This document shows, piece after piece, positions 22,442 through 34,608 of a stretch of 64,000 bases of DNA. Below the pieces are notes generated by a model that was given only the letters and a program-made list of their open reading frames with translations, was not told the DNA's origin and searched no databases. Origin of the DNA: Hypoxylon rubiginosum (Eukaryota > Ascomycota > Sordariomycetes > Xylariales > Hypoxylaceae); the NCBI GenBank assembly GCA_902806565.1, contig CADCXA010000065.1, positions 124,001 through 188,000 on the forward strand, in the 5' to 3' direction. Within the stretch, counting starts at the first letter, position 1. Every line of letters begins with the position of its first letter. Position numbers and translations under genes: made by a program.

Positions 22442-24013
22442 GGTGAAAGGGTTTGGCAATGCGCAATGCCAATGCTTTTACTTGTCTCACTTAAGTTCTC
22501 TTCTGGCTTTGCAGGCTTGCAGGCTTATAGGCTAGGCTTGCACAGAAAAGGATGAGAGTGGTGTTGAGAAAGAACTCCCAGAGCTCATGAAGGAAGAAAA
22601 GATGGACTCGGAGAGAAATCGAAGGTGTTGATGTTCTTCATCAACTTTTTAATTATTGGCCGAACTTTCCAAGCAAACGTGGCCTAAAGACAGTACGTAC
22701 CCTTTTTCGGTCGATCGGTTCCGTCCTATGATTGGCTAGACGCATCGGGGGTAACAATAGGTACCTGATTGGTGCGGGGAGGGACAGTTATAGAACCTCT
22801 AGGAAGCCCGACCTCCAAGCAACCTTCTTTTTCTAGCTCCAACCTCCAACCTCTAACCTCCAGTACATATGACACAAGCACAAGGCTATGTGGTGACAAA
22901 CGTATTTGTACTTTGCAAACACACTCATACCCTCATACCAAGCACGATGGCAAAGTACAAATTCACAAACCTACATGTAGGAGTATATACGTATAAAAAA
23001 AAAAGGGTTGACTTGGAATAGCAGATTTAGGTATGTACATACACGTAGTCGGGTATATTCACGGAAAAACTTGAGCCACATTCATATACTGAATAATTAA
23101 ATCATTATCATCACAAGTTCTTCTCATCTGCATGCATATCTGGTTTATCTAGGTGAAATCTGTCAACAACTAAAGTTTCATTTCGGTAGTGCGACGTAAG
23201 ACCCTACCTATCATTGGGGTTTACGCTCTGTTTGCTAATTTCACAATATTTGTTTTCGCCGAGATGCCGCTTTGCATTTTGGTCTTGGTTAATGACTTTC
23301 ATATCAAGTCGTGCCCTATTCGCAAATATTGTTCCCACTACCCGATCGTGAGTTGAAAAGAAGTCAATATATGTATGACTGTATTATAGGTAAGCTGTAG
23401 TAGAGCTTATGCCAATTCATCTCCGTACATATGTAGGTATGTATATTTGTACGAGCAGGTACGAGATGATACATACAAACTCGTAAACTTTGCGTGCTCA
23501 AGCTTGTACAGTGGCAGAGTGGGTGGGGAAATGGGGCTCCAAGATCAAGATCAGGGATAGGATTTGTGCCGTCGATGCTCGATTTTAGCCTTATTACCCT
23601 TTTTTTTTTTTTTTTTTTTTTTTGCGAGTAAAAATCGGCCTAGTAAGATATACAATCTTTTGTATGACTTGTCTAAAATCCCTATCCTATCATCCACATG
23701 CTAGGTAGACTACGGTATATAGACTGAGTAAGGGTCTAGTCACTGAATACTGAATCTCGAGAGGGGGGTAAATAGGGGGTAAATAGGTAGGTAGGCACAG
23801 TAGCACTACGCCCATTTTTATATGGTAGTGCGATACTTTTTACCCCAACCTTTATACACTCACAACTCACATTACAGGTTACTAATCTTAACCTCAGCCT
23901 CACACCTAAGACATCCATCCAGCTAGTCTAGCATATCGAAAAGACCTTGTTCGATTCGCCTTGTCGAGGGCTACGCAGCAGCACAGGTTTCGCCCTGGTT
24001 TGCTCTTGAGAAG
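22442..24013. other. Divergent intergenic region, calnexin/MDE1
   Basis: A 1.6-kb region shared by two divergent genes. Besides the CCAAT boxes it has TACATACA/GTATGTAC stretches (23031-23044, 23430-23470), a T tract of about 23 bases (23600-23622) and AGGTAGG runs (23785-23795). No gene seen. Confidence 0.55.
22655..22772 (-). promoter_or_regulatory. CCAAT boxes upstream of calnexin
   Basis: Three ATTGG pentamers on the + strand (22655-22659, 22731-22735, 22768-22772) read as CCAAT on the calnexin strand, about 215-330 bp before its ATG. One CCACGT core sits at 22677-22682. They do not have the exact CCAAT-N9-CCACG spacing of an ER-stress element, so UPR control is only suggested. Confidence 0.4.
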
Positions 24014-24957
24014 ATGGCTGACGATCATTACATAACCTCGGATGACCATGACCACCCTGCCAACCTCATTCCAGCCTTATGTGCTAAATTTTGGACCCTG
24101 GGTTGGGTTACAGGCACGGGAGGAGGGTGTTCTATTCGCAACGAGTGAGGCCAAAGTCTCTCTTACGCAGTAGTTTTTTATTTTACCAAATTCCACTTCA
24201 TGTCCCTCGTATTTCCTATCCCTATTCCCATTCTCAATTCTTATTCCTGTTATTACTCGAATGAGTAGAAGCTCATCTTCTCATAGTGACCTGGTGTATA
24301 TCGCACCGTCGGGTGTCCAGAAGGAGCTTATGAAAAACTCGGACATCTATGTGCTCGCTCTCTCCAAGCAGACGGATCTCAAGAATCGTGTCTACTTGCG
24401 CTCCCCACCTTGCGGCAGGCCCTCGCAATGCACCCCGCTGTTTCTGGCTGCCTTTACCAAGCGGGGAGCCGGCTGCTGCATCCACACGCACTCGCATTGG
24501 GCCGTGCTGGTGACCTTGCTTCTCGAGACGCAGGGCCCCGGTAAGGATAAGCTGTTCGAGATCAACAATATCGAGCAGATCAAGGGCTTCGGCAAGGGTT
24601 TCCAGAAGCAGGGTAACCTAGGGTACCATGACACCCTACGGATTCCCGTGATCGAGAACACGGCTCACGAGGAAGACCTGACGGAATTTCTTGAAGAAGC
24701 CATGGATAAACATCCGGATACGTATGCAGTTCTCGTCCGCAGACACGGCGTCTACGTTTGGGGTGACAACGTCCACAAAGCGAAGACCATGTGTGAAAGG
24801 TGAATGATCTTCCCGGTCAAACCAGTAATCGTGCTCTAGCTGACTTAGACATCTTGATAGCCTCGACTATCTTTTCCAGTTGGCGGTGGAGATGAAGCAG
24901 CTCGGCATACCGTGGCTGAGTGACATTCCCATCGTAGTACCAACATCACAACGCTAG
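24014..24957 (+). CDS. MDE1: Methylthioribulose-1-phosphate dehydratase, 3 exons, 246 aa
   Basis: Exons are 24014-24144, 24287-24799 and 24861-24957. The enzyme dehydrates 5-methylthioribulose-1-phosphate in the cytosolic methionine salvage pathway; it belongs to the class II aldolase/adducin family and needs zinc. Visible: [13 protein letters not shown] at the N-terminus, [10 protein letters not shown], the zinc pair HTH (H110, H112), catalytic-region Glu in [12 protein letters not shown] (E140), and the third zinc histidine in [10 protein letters not shown] (H197). The last exon restores [24 protein letters not shown], which the frame before splicing would miss. The in-frame ATG at 24261 lies inside intron 1 and is not the start. 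Length is normal. The last three residues, SQR, follow the conserved core closely. Confidence 0.95.
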
Positions 24958-25339
24958 CCTACGCTGGCGAGAGTACCACTGTTGGCTTTCACCGCTTCGC
25001 GCACTTCGTAAGGGAACTATGTAGTATGGCAGACGCTCTCTTTGCGGATCAACGATTAGTCATACAAGATAGAATTGTGCAAGGGGACGTAGAGAAGACA
25101 TGGTACCAAGTGAATAAGAACAGGCACTTATTGTGAAAGAATTAAACAGATGGCCGTTAAGAGAAGGCCTGAATTGCGGCCCATGTGACGGGATTATATC
25201 AAATTAATATGCCAAGTATTACTAAAAACTTTTCCAGAGATCCATTACGCCTGGTATACAAAGCTAGATTGATGAGGCACAGAATATCCCGGTGTCATTC
25301 ATAGCGTCCGTACCCATTTCATCCAAATCGTTCTATAGC

Positions 25340-26081
25340 TTACAGAGCAAGGAATGCAGCCAAGAAAGAGAACAGACCAATGCCAGAGCCTACAGGGGAG
25401 AAAAGCATGTCGGCACCAGCTGACGAGCTGGAGGTAGATGCTGCAGAGTCGGCAGAGCCACTTCCGGACGGGGCGATGGTGGAGGAGAAAGAGGTAACGA
25501 AGGTAGAGCCATCGGACGTGACAGTAGACTCAACAGCCGTGACGGACGGGGTTACAGCGCCGGTGGAACCGCTGCTACCGCTGGTGGTCGATGCGGTGTT
25601 GGGAGTGCCGGATGTGGTGAAATAGTACTGGCCAATACAGTCGTTGACGCAATCGGCGAAGGCCAGGTTGTCGGCAGCAGTACCGTTACCCTGAGGGCAT
25701 GCCGCAGCGCACGTGGTTGTCGAGTTGGCGTCCTGGGCATCTGGGCTAGGCACAGCAATGCACTTGGCTTGGCAGTTGACATCGGCTGCGTCGCCTGTTC
25801 CGAATTTCAAGATTAGCTTATGCCCAAGGGAACCCAGATACCAACACAGCCTAGGGTGTCTACTCACAGGCATTGAGGCAGGCAAGCATGGCAGCCTGGG
25901 CGGAGTCCTCCGGAGGGTCGATGTTGCTCGTGGAAGAAGCTACATCGGTGTTGGTGGAGGAGGCATCCGTAGCCGACGAGGCGAGGTCGGTAGTAGTGGT
26001 GACGCCCGCGGTGGACGAGGAGTCCGACTGCGCGCCCACGGCGGCGGCGAAGAGGCCGGCAACAATTACGGAGAAACGCAT
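25340..26081 (-). CDS. Cysteine-rich GPI-type cell-wall protein, 2 exons, 222 aa
   Basis: Exons are 26081-25868 and 25794-25340. The junction restores CLNACDAADVNCQAKC. MRFSVIVAGLFAAAVGAQ is a signal peptide. A Ser/Thr-rich linker follows, then a cysteine module (CLNAC, NCQAKC, TTTCAAACPQGNGTAADN, FADCVNDCIGQYYF), then a long Ser/Thr/Gly-rich stalk. The C-terminus ends in a short hydrophobic tail (GIGLFSFLAAFLAL) preceded by small residues (SSSSAGADML), as expected for GPI attachment. The cysteine spacing is not CFEM. The module, with PQGNGTA, is one I have seen in uncharacterised fungal wall proteins; biochemical function is unknown. The upstream in-frame MYISPVK codons do not begin at an ATG and are excluded. 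Confidence 0.82.
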
Positions 26082-28753
26082 CTTGACGGGGGATATGTAC
26101 AACTCGCGAGGAAGACAATTAGGTATTACTAGGCAGGTAGTATACGAAGACGGGCAGAACGAGCGTAGTGAAGCAAGAAAGCAAGATAGAATGAGCGAGT
26201 GTAAGACGTCTTTAAAGACAAGAGAGAAAAGGGGGGCAAGTCGAGAAAGGTTACCGAAGGAAAGAAAACATTGGGTGAGCCTCCATTTAACGAGAAATGA
26301 AAGCGAGACGGGTCTCTCTTTAGCGCCCCTGGGCAGCTGGGGAAGCTTGTTTGTAGCTTGGGGATCGTCACGATTGGACTGGGGGGGAAGATGCAGATGA
26401 GAGCGCTAAGACCTGTCCTCCAAGCCTCGTCACCAAGCTGTCCAATTTTTCGTGTCGGTGTCGCGTTGCTTCATGCATGACCTCCCAAGCCACCCAATCC
26501 CCGAGCTGGCATTGACTCCTTGCCTTGGTTGGTGGGCCGGCTTCCGACCCGGCCTAGGGTGTAGGCAGAGATTGCTTGGAAGACAATAGCAACTACAATT
26601 AAAATTACGAGCTTCTATTCATGCTACCTACATCATTAGAGCCGTCAGAGCAGGTCTTGACCACGACCAAGACTTGAACTACGGGTACTTGGTGGCTTAG
26701 TGCTTAAGGTAGTGGCAATTGCTAAGAAAAGAACAAGAACAGGTTTAACAGAGGGTGAGATGTAATTAGAAAGAGAAATATCATGTTAGGTGTTGTTTGT
26801 TTTGTACCTTGACTGTTTAGGTGAGGTTTGCTTCTAAGAAAAGGGGTTTGAGGACCCTTCAAGCATATGATCAGGGGTCTGATCTGACAGTCTGACAACC
26901 CCATCTCCGCCATGTGGGGAAAGAAAAAGAAAAAGAAAGACAGAAATTGGAAAATGGCAACAATAATATGAGTTAGGGCCACCACTAAATCATACCGTTA
27001 TGTCTTCGGTAATTACTCACCAACTAATGTATCAAAGAAGCCAACGGATTTCCAAGCCAGAGTACGGCATGTCGAGATGGGCCGTCTGGCTTTTCGCTAC
27101 TACACATGCATCTACCTTCGCAGACACTACTGCAACTAGTGTTGCCGTCGCCCAAAAATGTCTGTAGGCTAAAACAACGACACGAGCTAACTTCTCGTAC
27201 AATAGTCCTATGGCGTAGAACTATGCGTCGTTAGACCCGCCCATCTCCATCCTATAGTTGTTGGCGTTGGAGATGCTAACCTTGTAACATCGCAGGATCG
27301 CTCCGAAAAAAGGAAGAGGAAGGAAAAATCTAACATACATACCTACCTCACATCGTGAATGTACCCGAAAATATCCTAAACGCATGTTGTACAACCATCT
27401 AACTCGGGTGCTAACCAGCATAGTACAACACGGCATCCAAGACTCGAGTACAAAGAGCGTGGCTGTGTTCACTTAGGTAGGTATTTAGAGGTAGAGAGAA
27501 TACGAGGTGTGATCTTCCTAGGCTGACGTTGTGGGATCCTATTTGCATCGTGTTCGACGACTAAGTGGCAAGCACTGGATAACCTTCTCGCACTCTGGAG
27601 AACTTTAGCGGTGAACTAAAACGATCAGAGCGATTTGTCCACTCGTGAAGAACTTCTAAATGGTCCCGTTGTTGCAAACTTGGTGGTTAGATGTTAGGTA
27701 GGCGACTTCGCCATTGGATATTCCTACATACATACATGTATGTACATGTATGTTTCAAGAGCCAAGACCGTAATTAATTTGGGGCGTCTTAGGCAATGGA
27801 CCAGATCTATTCGTAGAACGCAACATCTCCCCTATTATTTCTGCTTTCTGCTTTCATCATCTTGGAACAGACGACAGAGGACCGACCTATCTTCTTACCT
27901 TAATATTACTTTTATCATGACGGGCCTACATTCGCGCCACGGAATTCTAAATATTATGATCCAGGTCAATATAAGACCTTGGATTTAATCAAGGTGTCTA
28001 GGCCAACCGTGGCTTTCTCAATCCTGAGCACACTACTAGGTACAGTGGAACTTCGTATACCACTTATCCATAATCCATTGATCAGTCCACATATTTTCCT
28101 CAATTACCTCTCGTTGGAGAGAATCGAACATATTGATTTTGCACATAAACAGTGTAAAGTCGGAAAGACAAATATTTATACAGCACGGGCTCGGAATGCA
28201 TACCTACCTACATACTACTTGCATACCACAACCTCGGCTACAGGAGGTAGTAGGATGAGGTAAAATATGTTGAGTGGACGAATAAAGACTCGATATCAAT
28301 TCAACTCGTGGTCATGTCCCTCTAGAATGCGAGGCCCGGCATAGGCTAAAGCAGTCGATTATGCCTATCGACGTCACCGTTGCGAGTTTTCGCGACGATT
28401 TGCCCGATTATTTCCTATCAGATGATGAGATCGAATCATATATGAACGTGTAAGTGCAACGAGTTATTTGATTCGGAAGCGGTATTTAACGCCAGATCAG
28501 TATGCTGGCTTCAAAATGCTGCTCGGGTATGTGGCATATAGCATATTATTCATAACTACAAATTCATGAGAGGTCCGTTGATAACTGAGACAGTCTAAAG
28601 TTCCGATACGATACCGAAATCCATGTAAGCGGAGAAAACACAAGCATCGCCGATGCGCAATTTGCTTCAAGTTCAGATGCCAATCTTGCATAACCCCCGG
28701 TAATTGTCGCATGCAATAGGAGGGGAAGCTCTCCTAGAGAATCGCATAACGAC
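26082..28753. other. Intergenic, no gene seen
   Basis: About 2.7 kb between two minus-strand genes. It includes purine-rich runs (26150-26260), a short hairpin GTCTTG...CAAGAC (26655-26674) and an ACATACATGTATGTACATG palindromic stretch (27726-27750). The open frames on both strands are short and carry no motifs. Confidence 0.55.
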
Positions 28754-29586
28754 TTACAAGGCCTCGATCTTCTTCAAGCACTCTGGAAACTCCTTCCAGT
28801 CGTACATGATGACATGAGCCTTGCATTGCTCGGTCAAGAGCTTGGCCATTTCCTCCATCTTCTCCTTACCCTCCTCGATGCCGTAGACACCGACGTAGCC
28901 AATCAGAGGGATGCCGGCGCGCATGGCAGCGGTAGCGCCGCTCTTGCTGTCCTCGACAGTGACGCACTCTTCGTTCTTGACACCCAGCTGCTTGCAAGCG
29001 TAGTTGTAGATGGCCGGGTCCGGCTTGCTGGAAGGGGGGTTCAAGCTGGTAGCAGCGCTGTAGACGTGCTCGTCGGTGAAGTAGTGGTCGATGCCGACCT
29101 TCTTCAAGCTAGCAACGACACGGGGCTTGGCCGAGGTGCTGACGACGGACATGGGGTACCCTGCCTGCTTAAGCGCCTCAAGCTGCTCCGGTGCACCGGG
29201 GCAGGGCTGGCACTTCTCGCTCAGCTTCGCCGTGACGGCACCAAGCTCGCGGTCGACGTAAGCATCAACTTCGGCCGGGCTCATGGTGAAGTCGTGCTTT
29301 TTCTGCAAGCCATTGAGCATGCCGCGAAAGTTGTGGCCCACGAAGTCCTCCAGCAGCTGCTCGACGGTATAGCGCTCCGGCCTGCCCCACTTCTCCAAGA
29401 CCTCGTTCGTCAGGTCGGTACAGGCCTCGAAGGCCAAACGCTCCGACAGACAGAGGGTGTTGTCGCAATCGAGCAGGATGTACTTGACCTATTAAGACGC
29501 CATATTAAATAAGACACTGTCTAGCAGTAGACGACATAATTAGAGGTTTTTTTTTTTTTGTTTGTTTGCAAACTTACAGCAGGCAT
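28754..29586 (-). CDS. HAD-superfamily hydrolase (subfamily I), 2 exons, 247 aa
   Basis: The first exon is only 9 nt (29586-29578, Met-Pro-Ala); the second is 29488-28754. Splicing joins GCT|GTAAGT to AATAG|GTC and places the catalytic loop intact: KYILLDCDNTLCLSE (nucleophile D10, acid D12). Motif II is the Ser/Thr of SVVSTSAKPR, the lysine motif is in SSKPDPAIYNYA, and motif IV is VTVEDSKSGATAA. A helical cap lies between residues 16 and 95. This architecture fits beta-phosphoglucomutase or sugar-/nucleotide-phosphatase relatives; substrate is not predictable. The protein appears soluble, with no targeting signal. It is divergently arranged with EMC5, 710 bp away. Confidence 0.9.
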
Positions 29587-30296
29587 GTTGAATGATACAA
29601 GACCGATTGGTTTGCAGTTATGGGCTTTTGATCGAAATGGTTTATCAAGGACAGGTTAGGTAGAAAGGTGAAATTCAAGTGTTGATCTGTGTAGGCAAGA
29701 TGACGAACTGCTGCGTTAGGAGGTATGTGAATGTATGTAAGTCGAGATGTAAGTCAAGATGTAAGTCAAGAGGTACGCATGTATGTAGGCTGGTAGGCAG
29801 GTAAGATCGTTGCGGGGTGCTTCTATTCGCATACTATAGTGGACATTTTCACATGGTTTGCGGGGTTTTCCAGCTTGCCAGCGACGGAGCTCCAGCTAGC
29901 TCACTGGCTCATGCACCACTAAAGGGTCAGGGTCCTTGGAAGTGCCCCTGGACTTGCCCTGGTTAAATGGGGTAAATGGCCAGCGCGGTCCGATTTCAAG
30001 GCCCAATGTCGGCCAAGGTCGGCCGTACGGCTTTGGAGCATAAGCATTGGATCCTGCATACATGCCTATAGGTAGGTACTTCGTACCTCTAACGGGAATC
30101 CCCATTGTCGTACCGAAGTACATACATCCCTGTCAATATTATCTCTTATCGTGGATCTACCTGCCAGCAGCCAGCCCTGCTTGTCCAGCTGTGCCTTAGT
30201 AAATGAACGGGTTGACGGGTTGATTACCTCACTTTTCAACGTTTCCAAAACAACCTCATTTTGGATATTGCATCACCCATTCAGGTACATAAAAAG
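29587..30296. other. Divergent intergenic region, HAD/EMC5
   Basis: Contains AAGTC(A/G)AGATGT repeats at 29740-29775 and TACGTA/GTAGGTA stretches, but no gene. Confidence 0.55.
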
Positions 30297-30789
30297 ATGA
30301 CTTGGATTTACAAGCTTACAACGGCCTTTGGGCTATTACTACTCGCAGACTCGTAAGTATCCTGATTTTACTATGTTTATTTCTACCTTGGAAGACCATA
30401 GACAGCTTACACATACTCTCATCTCTAGCTGCTACTCTGCTTATGAACATTCTCTTCTTCAAACGCATCGCGCCGCATCGCTCTCTTCCTTAACATCCCA
30501 TAGCGGCACAGCCACGTCGCTCCCGATTGACATCACCATCGAAACTCTCGTTGCGACGTTTGTTGTTTGCCTGGGTATAATACTAGGAACGTCGAATTTG
30601 CGGCCGATCCAGTGGCGCGTCTGGGCAGGGAAGATTGAAAGGGAGGGCGAGGCGGGATTTACGAATAGCAGCGGAGAGGTGGACAAGGACTACGTCGGAA
30701 ATCCATTCCGACTATTGGAGAGCCGGCCCGGATTCGTCGATATTCGAAAGCAGAGGAAAGAATTTGCTGAATGGGTCAAAGGCCAATAG
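30297..30789 (+). CDS. EMC5: ER membrane complex subunit 5, 2 exons, 138 aa
   Basis: Exons are 30297-30352 and 30429-30789 (GACTC|GTAAGT...TCTAG|CTGC). EMC5 (MMGT1 in animals, Kre27 in yeast) is a core membrane subunit of the complex that inserts tail-anchored and multi-pass proteins into the ER membrane. Membrane segment 1 runs from LTTAFGLLLLADSCYSAYEHS and carries the family SAYEHS motif. Segment 2 is LVATFVVCLGIILG. The soluble C-terminus has the conserved NPFRLLESRPGFVDIRKQRKE. Length is typical. Taking the large open frame alone (from about 30328) would miss the true N-terminus, which lies in a different frame. Confidence 0.93.
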
Positions 30790-31370
30790 ACAACAGACTC
30801 GAAGATATTGGAGGGGAAAGGAGAGGGCATCCATATAAACCAGCATCGGGTTGAAGACATTATGCTCGCTGCGGTTACAGAAGCTGAGAGACCTAAGGGA
30901 CGAAAGACGTCAATAAAGCTCTGACTTCGATATTGACGGCTCGCATATAAACTAGACGAGCTGGTTTGTGAGTTCTCATATCGTCGAATCACAGAAGGGA
31001 CAAGCAAAGAATGATTAATAATGCCTTCTAACCGCTATGGTTCTTGGCATCTGGAAGTTGCGGGTGATACTCAACTTAAGGGGAAGCAATACTCTTAAAG
31101 CTCCTACCGAGTTTTGATTACTGTTCACTATTCCTTCCAGGAGTGGGATGCAGTAGTATATGTTAGGTAACTGCCGATACTCTTATACGTCTGGTAGTAG
31201 ACGCCCTAATTCACATGCATACATGTACATACATACCTAGACTACACCCTAAGAACAATCCTTCGTTCCTCCTTGTCGCATTTGTGGTGGTTTGTTACTT
31301 GTTACCGAAACATATATCCTACATATGTATTCCAAGGTTCAGTCTGCTACTTTCAACGGCATAAAAACAC
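30790..31370. other. Intergenic, EMC5 to MSH5
   Basis: A tandem arrangement (both +). TACATGTACATACATACC occurs around 31213-31230. No gene seen. Confidence 0.55.
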
Positions 31371-34300
31371 ATGCCGTCTAATCAAAGATACCAAACCCCA
31401 GCCGGGATGTCATCTGGGCGCTCCTCTCGTACCCAGCTCTTCAGTCAGTCCAGCTCATTGCTTGTTCCGTCAGCTTCGGATCGCCGTGTCTTCTCTACCC
31501 CTAACCAGAGACATGCTGCTCCTGCGTTCCCCGATTCATCACGTAGGGACTTATCGAGGGACCTAAGCCGTGCAAGCTCCAGGGCTTCAGCAACGCAGTT
31601 TGATCCGTCTTCTCCTCAGCTCCCACCACACCCTCAAAGGCAAAGGTTGTCATTGCGTTTGCCATCTAGTCGAGCATCGTCAGCTAATTCAAGTAATCGT
31701 CCTAACGGCCATGATCCGCACATCGACGACGCTCTATCCACTCAAGATGCAGATGCTCTAGGGGAGATCATTATGGCGATCGATATGAAAGATAACGGCA
31801 ACCTTGGTTGCGCTTATTACATTGCCGCTGACGAGACCTTGTTCCTCCTTGAAGATGTAGCCATGTCAGGTATAGACCTCGTGGAGACACTTCTTCTCCA
31901 TGTAAACCCTACGACCGTCCTAATTTCTGCGAGATCTTCCGAGACACTAGCAAGCTATCTTGCTAAGGGAGCCCAGGGAGTAGACGGGAATCAAGGTAAG
32001 ATTGAGTCTCTGAGTATTAACAATATGTCGGCCAAGCACCACTAATAAGTATATAGGTGACCTGCGAAGTGCTTATATCTTAAGAAACATAAACTCCGCC
32101 GACTTTCGATATGAAGCAGGCAGAGAAAAACTACTAGGACTCAACTTAGAAATGCCTGGTCGCCACAACATACTTTACACCTCTGTTGTCGATGATGTCG
32201 TGGACGAGATGGATGAGTTCGGTGCTCAAGAAAACTCCAGGCAAGCTCGCCTTATGCGCCTTGGCACTTCAATCAATCTTGACAGTCGTCTAACGGTTAG
32301 GAATCGCCTGTTTGAATTTTCCTTGCCATCTTTCTAACTGCTTAGTAACAGATTGGGTGCGCTGGCGCTGTGCTTGGTGATATCCAGCGGAGAAAAACAG
32401 CCCAATACTTGCCAAACGACCCTGACGCTCTAGTAGCGTTTAGGATCAGATCAGTGGAAATGTTCGCTTTGTTTGATTCCATGTTCATCAATGCCGATAC
32501 TCTGGTGTCCCTCCAAATCCTGCAGTCAGAGTATCACCCGAACAGTCACCAAAGAGGCCCTAGTAATTCTGCCTCGGGGGCCAAAGAAAGCCTATCAATC
32601 TACGGACTCTTCCAGCACCTAGCTCGTACTCCCCAGGGAAAATTGAAGCTTCGCCAGATCTTCTTACGGCCGAGCACCGACATTGACTTGATAAACACCC
32701 GCCAGAAAACTATATCATTCCTATTGCGCCCGGGGAATGCTGAGATTCTCGTGCAGCTAAGCAACGAACTCAAAAAGATCAAGAACATGAAGTCGGTCAC
32801 TGCTCTTCTAGAAAAAGGTGTCGATATCCCTGGCCAGAAGATTTCCATAGCCAGCAACGTCTGGGCTTCTATACAGCGATTCGCAGCCTACAGCTTACAA
32901 CTCAGAGACTCGCTTCGAACTCTGCCAGGCGCGGAAGTCATTACGACCATCAGAAAGGTAAGGCAACACTAACCGCATAGCATGAAGTATGTCTTACATA
33001 TAATCAGGTTATCGATGTTATTCAACCACAGCCCCTGTGTCAAGTTGGGGAGCTCATCAGTCAGACCATCGATTTCGAGCAGTCGATGGAACGGGGAAGA
33101 ACCGCTGTCAAACACGGCGTTGACCCTAACTTGGATGAACTAAAGCGAAGCTACGACGGCATGGAACATTTTCTAACCAACGTCATAGCGAGGCTACGAA
33201 ACGAGTTGCCAGAATGGGCTAGAAACTATGTTCAGAACTGCATTTTCTTTCCCCAACTGGGTTTCTTGACGGTGGTTTCGGTCAATCCCGAGACTGGAAA
33301 GGGAAACTATGATGGCGAGGGCTTGAACGATGTATGGGAGCGGATGTTCGCAGCTGATGGCTGCGTATACTACAAGAACCGACAGATGAAAGAGATGGAC
33401 GAGCACTTTGGAGATGCATACTGCATGATAATTGGTAGGCGGCCCCCTTTTATAGCTTGCTATAAGCTGGACAACGTTACTTACGCTTCTAAGATCGGGA
33501 AATCGAAATAATTCACGAGCTTGCAGTCAAGGTTCTGGCACACCAAGAAGTCATAATTACGGCATCCGACGTTCTAGGTGAGCTTGACAGCATTTTTGCG
33601 CTGGCCATTGGTTGCGGACAGTACAACTGGGTTGCACCCAAAATGACGACACAAAATATCATACATATCGAAGGAGGCCGACATCCTTTGCAAGAGCTAG
33701 TAGTGCCGTCGTTCATTGCGAATAACTGCTACATCGCCGGAGGACCTGGTGAGCAAGATGAAGGGGCTACCAGTGAAAGCTCAGCAGACATTGAACGGAC
33801 CTCAACGGAGCATCCCAGTACTCTCATATTGACGGGACCAAATCACTCGGGAAAGAGTGTGTATCTCAAGCAAGTGGCACTCATTGTGTATTTGGCACAC
33901 ATCGGCTGCTTCGTGCCAGCTGAGCGAGCCCGAATCGGGATCACTGACCGTATACTCACCCGTATCGCTACGCGCGAAAGCGTAGCGAAGAATGAAAGTG
34001 CATTTTCCATCGATCTACGGCAGGTTGCGTTTGCGATGAATTTCGCAACTCGCCGGAGCCTTGTCCTGATAGATGAGTTTGGTAAAGGCACCAACAGCTT
34101 AGATGGAGCTGGGTTGGTCACTGCAGTGCTAGACCATTTTACCTCTCTTGGACCTGAAAGGCCTAAAGTCTTGGCCGCTACCCACTTTCACGAAATCTTC
34201 GAGAGTCAGTTCTTAGTGGAAGGCTCAGCATTGGCCTTTGGGCATATGGACGTCCGGGTGGACTTTGACGCCCCAACTACGGAAGACCAAGTTACTTATC

Positions 34301-34608
34301 TTTTTCAACTGGCTCCAGGTCGAAGCATCTCGAGCTTTGGCAGCCGCTGCGCCGCGATGAATGGCATCGATCAAGCGGTAGTAGAGAGGGCCGAATCGAT
34401 TATGCTCATGCTTGTCCGGAATGAGGATCTTGAGGTGGTCTGCTCTAGGCTCTCGGATGCCGAGACCCGAAGGCTTGCAGAGGCGGAGGCGGTCGCCCGA
34501 AATTTTCTCCAACAAGATATTAAAGCACCATCTATTGATAGAAGACAAGCGGAGGGCGGTACTTTGTATCAAGAGTATCTGGAACGGATCATGTCACCTG
34601 ATAACTAG
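31371..34608 (+). CDS. MSH5: Meiotic MutS homologue MSH5, 5 exons, 1003 aa
   Basis: Exons are 31371-31995, 32057-32295, 32352-32957, 33008-33434 and 33494-34608; phases close exactly. MSH5 pairs with MSH4 to form a clamp on recombination intermediates and promotes crossovers in meiotic prophase. Assignment to MSH5 rather than MSH4 rests on the ATPase block: Walker A TGPNHSGKSVYLKQ (residues 746 on), HIGCFVPAE, and Walker B LVLIDEFGKGTNSLDG (D826/E827). DEFGKGTN is typical of MSH5, where MSH4 has DELGRGTN. The connector/core reads DSRLTIGCAGAVLGD after splicing, and the lever region contains IYGLFQHLARTPQGKLKLRQ. The first ~115 residues are a Ser/Arg/Pro-rich disordered extension absent from yeast and animal MSH5. 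The mismatch-binding Phe-X-Glu domain is lacking, as expected. Confidence 0.95.

Noticed and set aside
24261..24286. ATG at 24261 as the start of MDE1
   Set aside because: It lies inside the first intron. The exon at 24014-24144 supplies the conserved [10 protein letters not shown]-terminus in phase.
26641..26700. tRNA-like signals (TAGTTCAAGTC on the minus strand, GGCTTAGTGCTTAAGG on the plus strand)
   Set aside because: The A- and B-box-like words are on opposite strands and no cloverleaf forms.
28814..29512. 232-codon + strand frame
   Set aside because: Antisense to the HAD hydrolase, which has all catalytic motifs.
20559..30789. Calnexin, MPO1, EMC5 and the ethanolamine kinase read as an ER/lipid gene cluster
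   Set aside because: They are separate housekeeping genes with own promoters, mixed with unrelated genes; no evidence of joint control.
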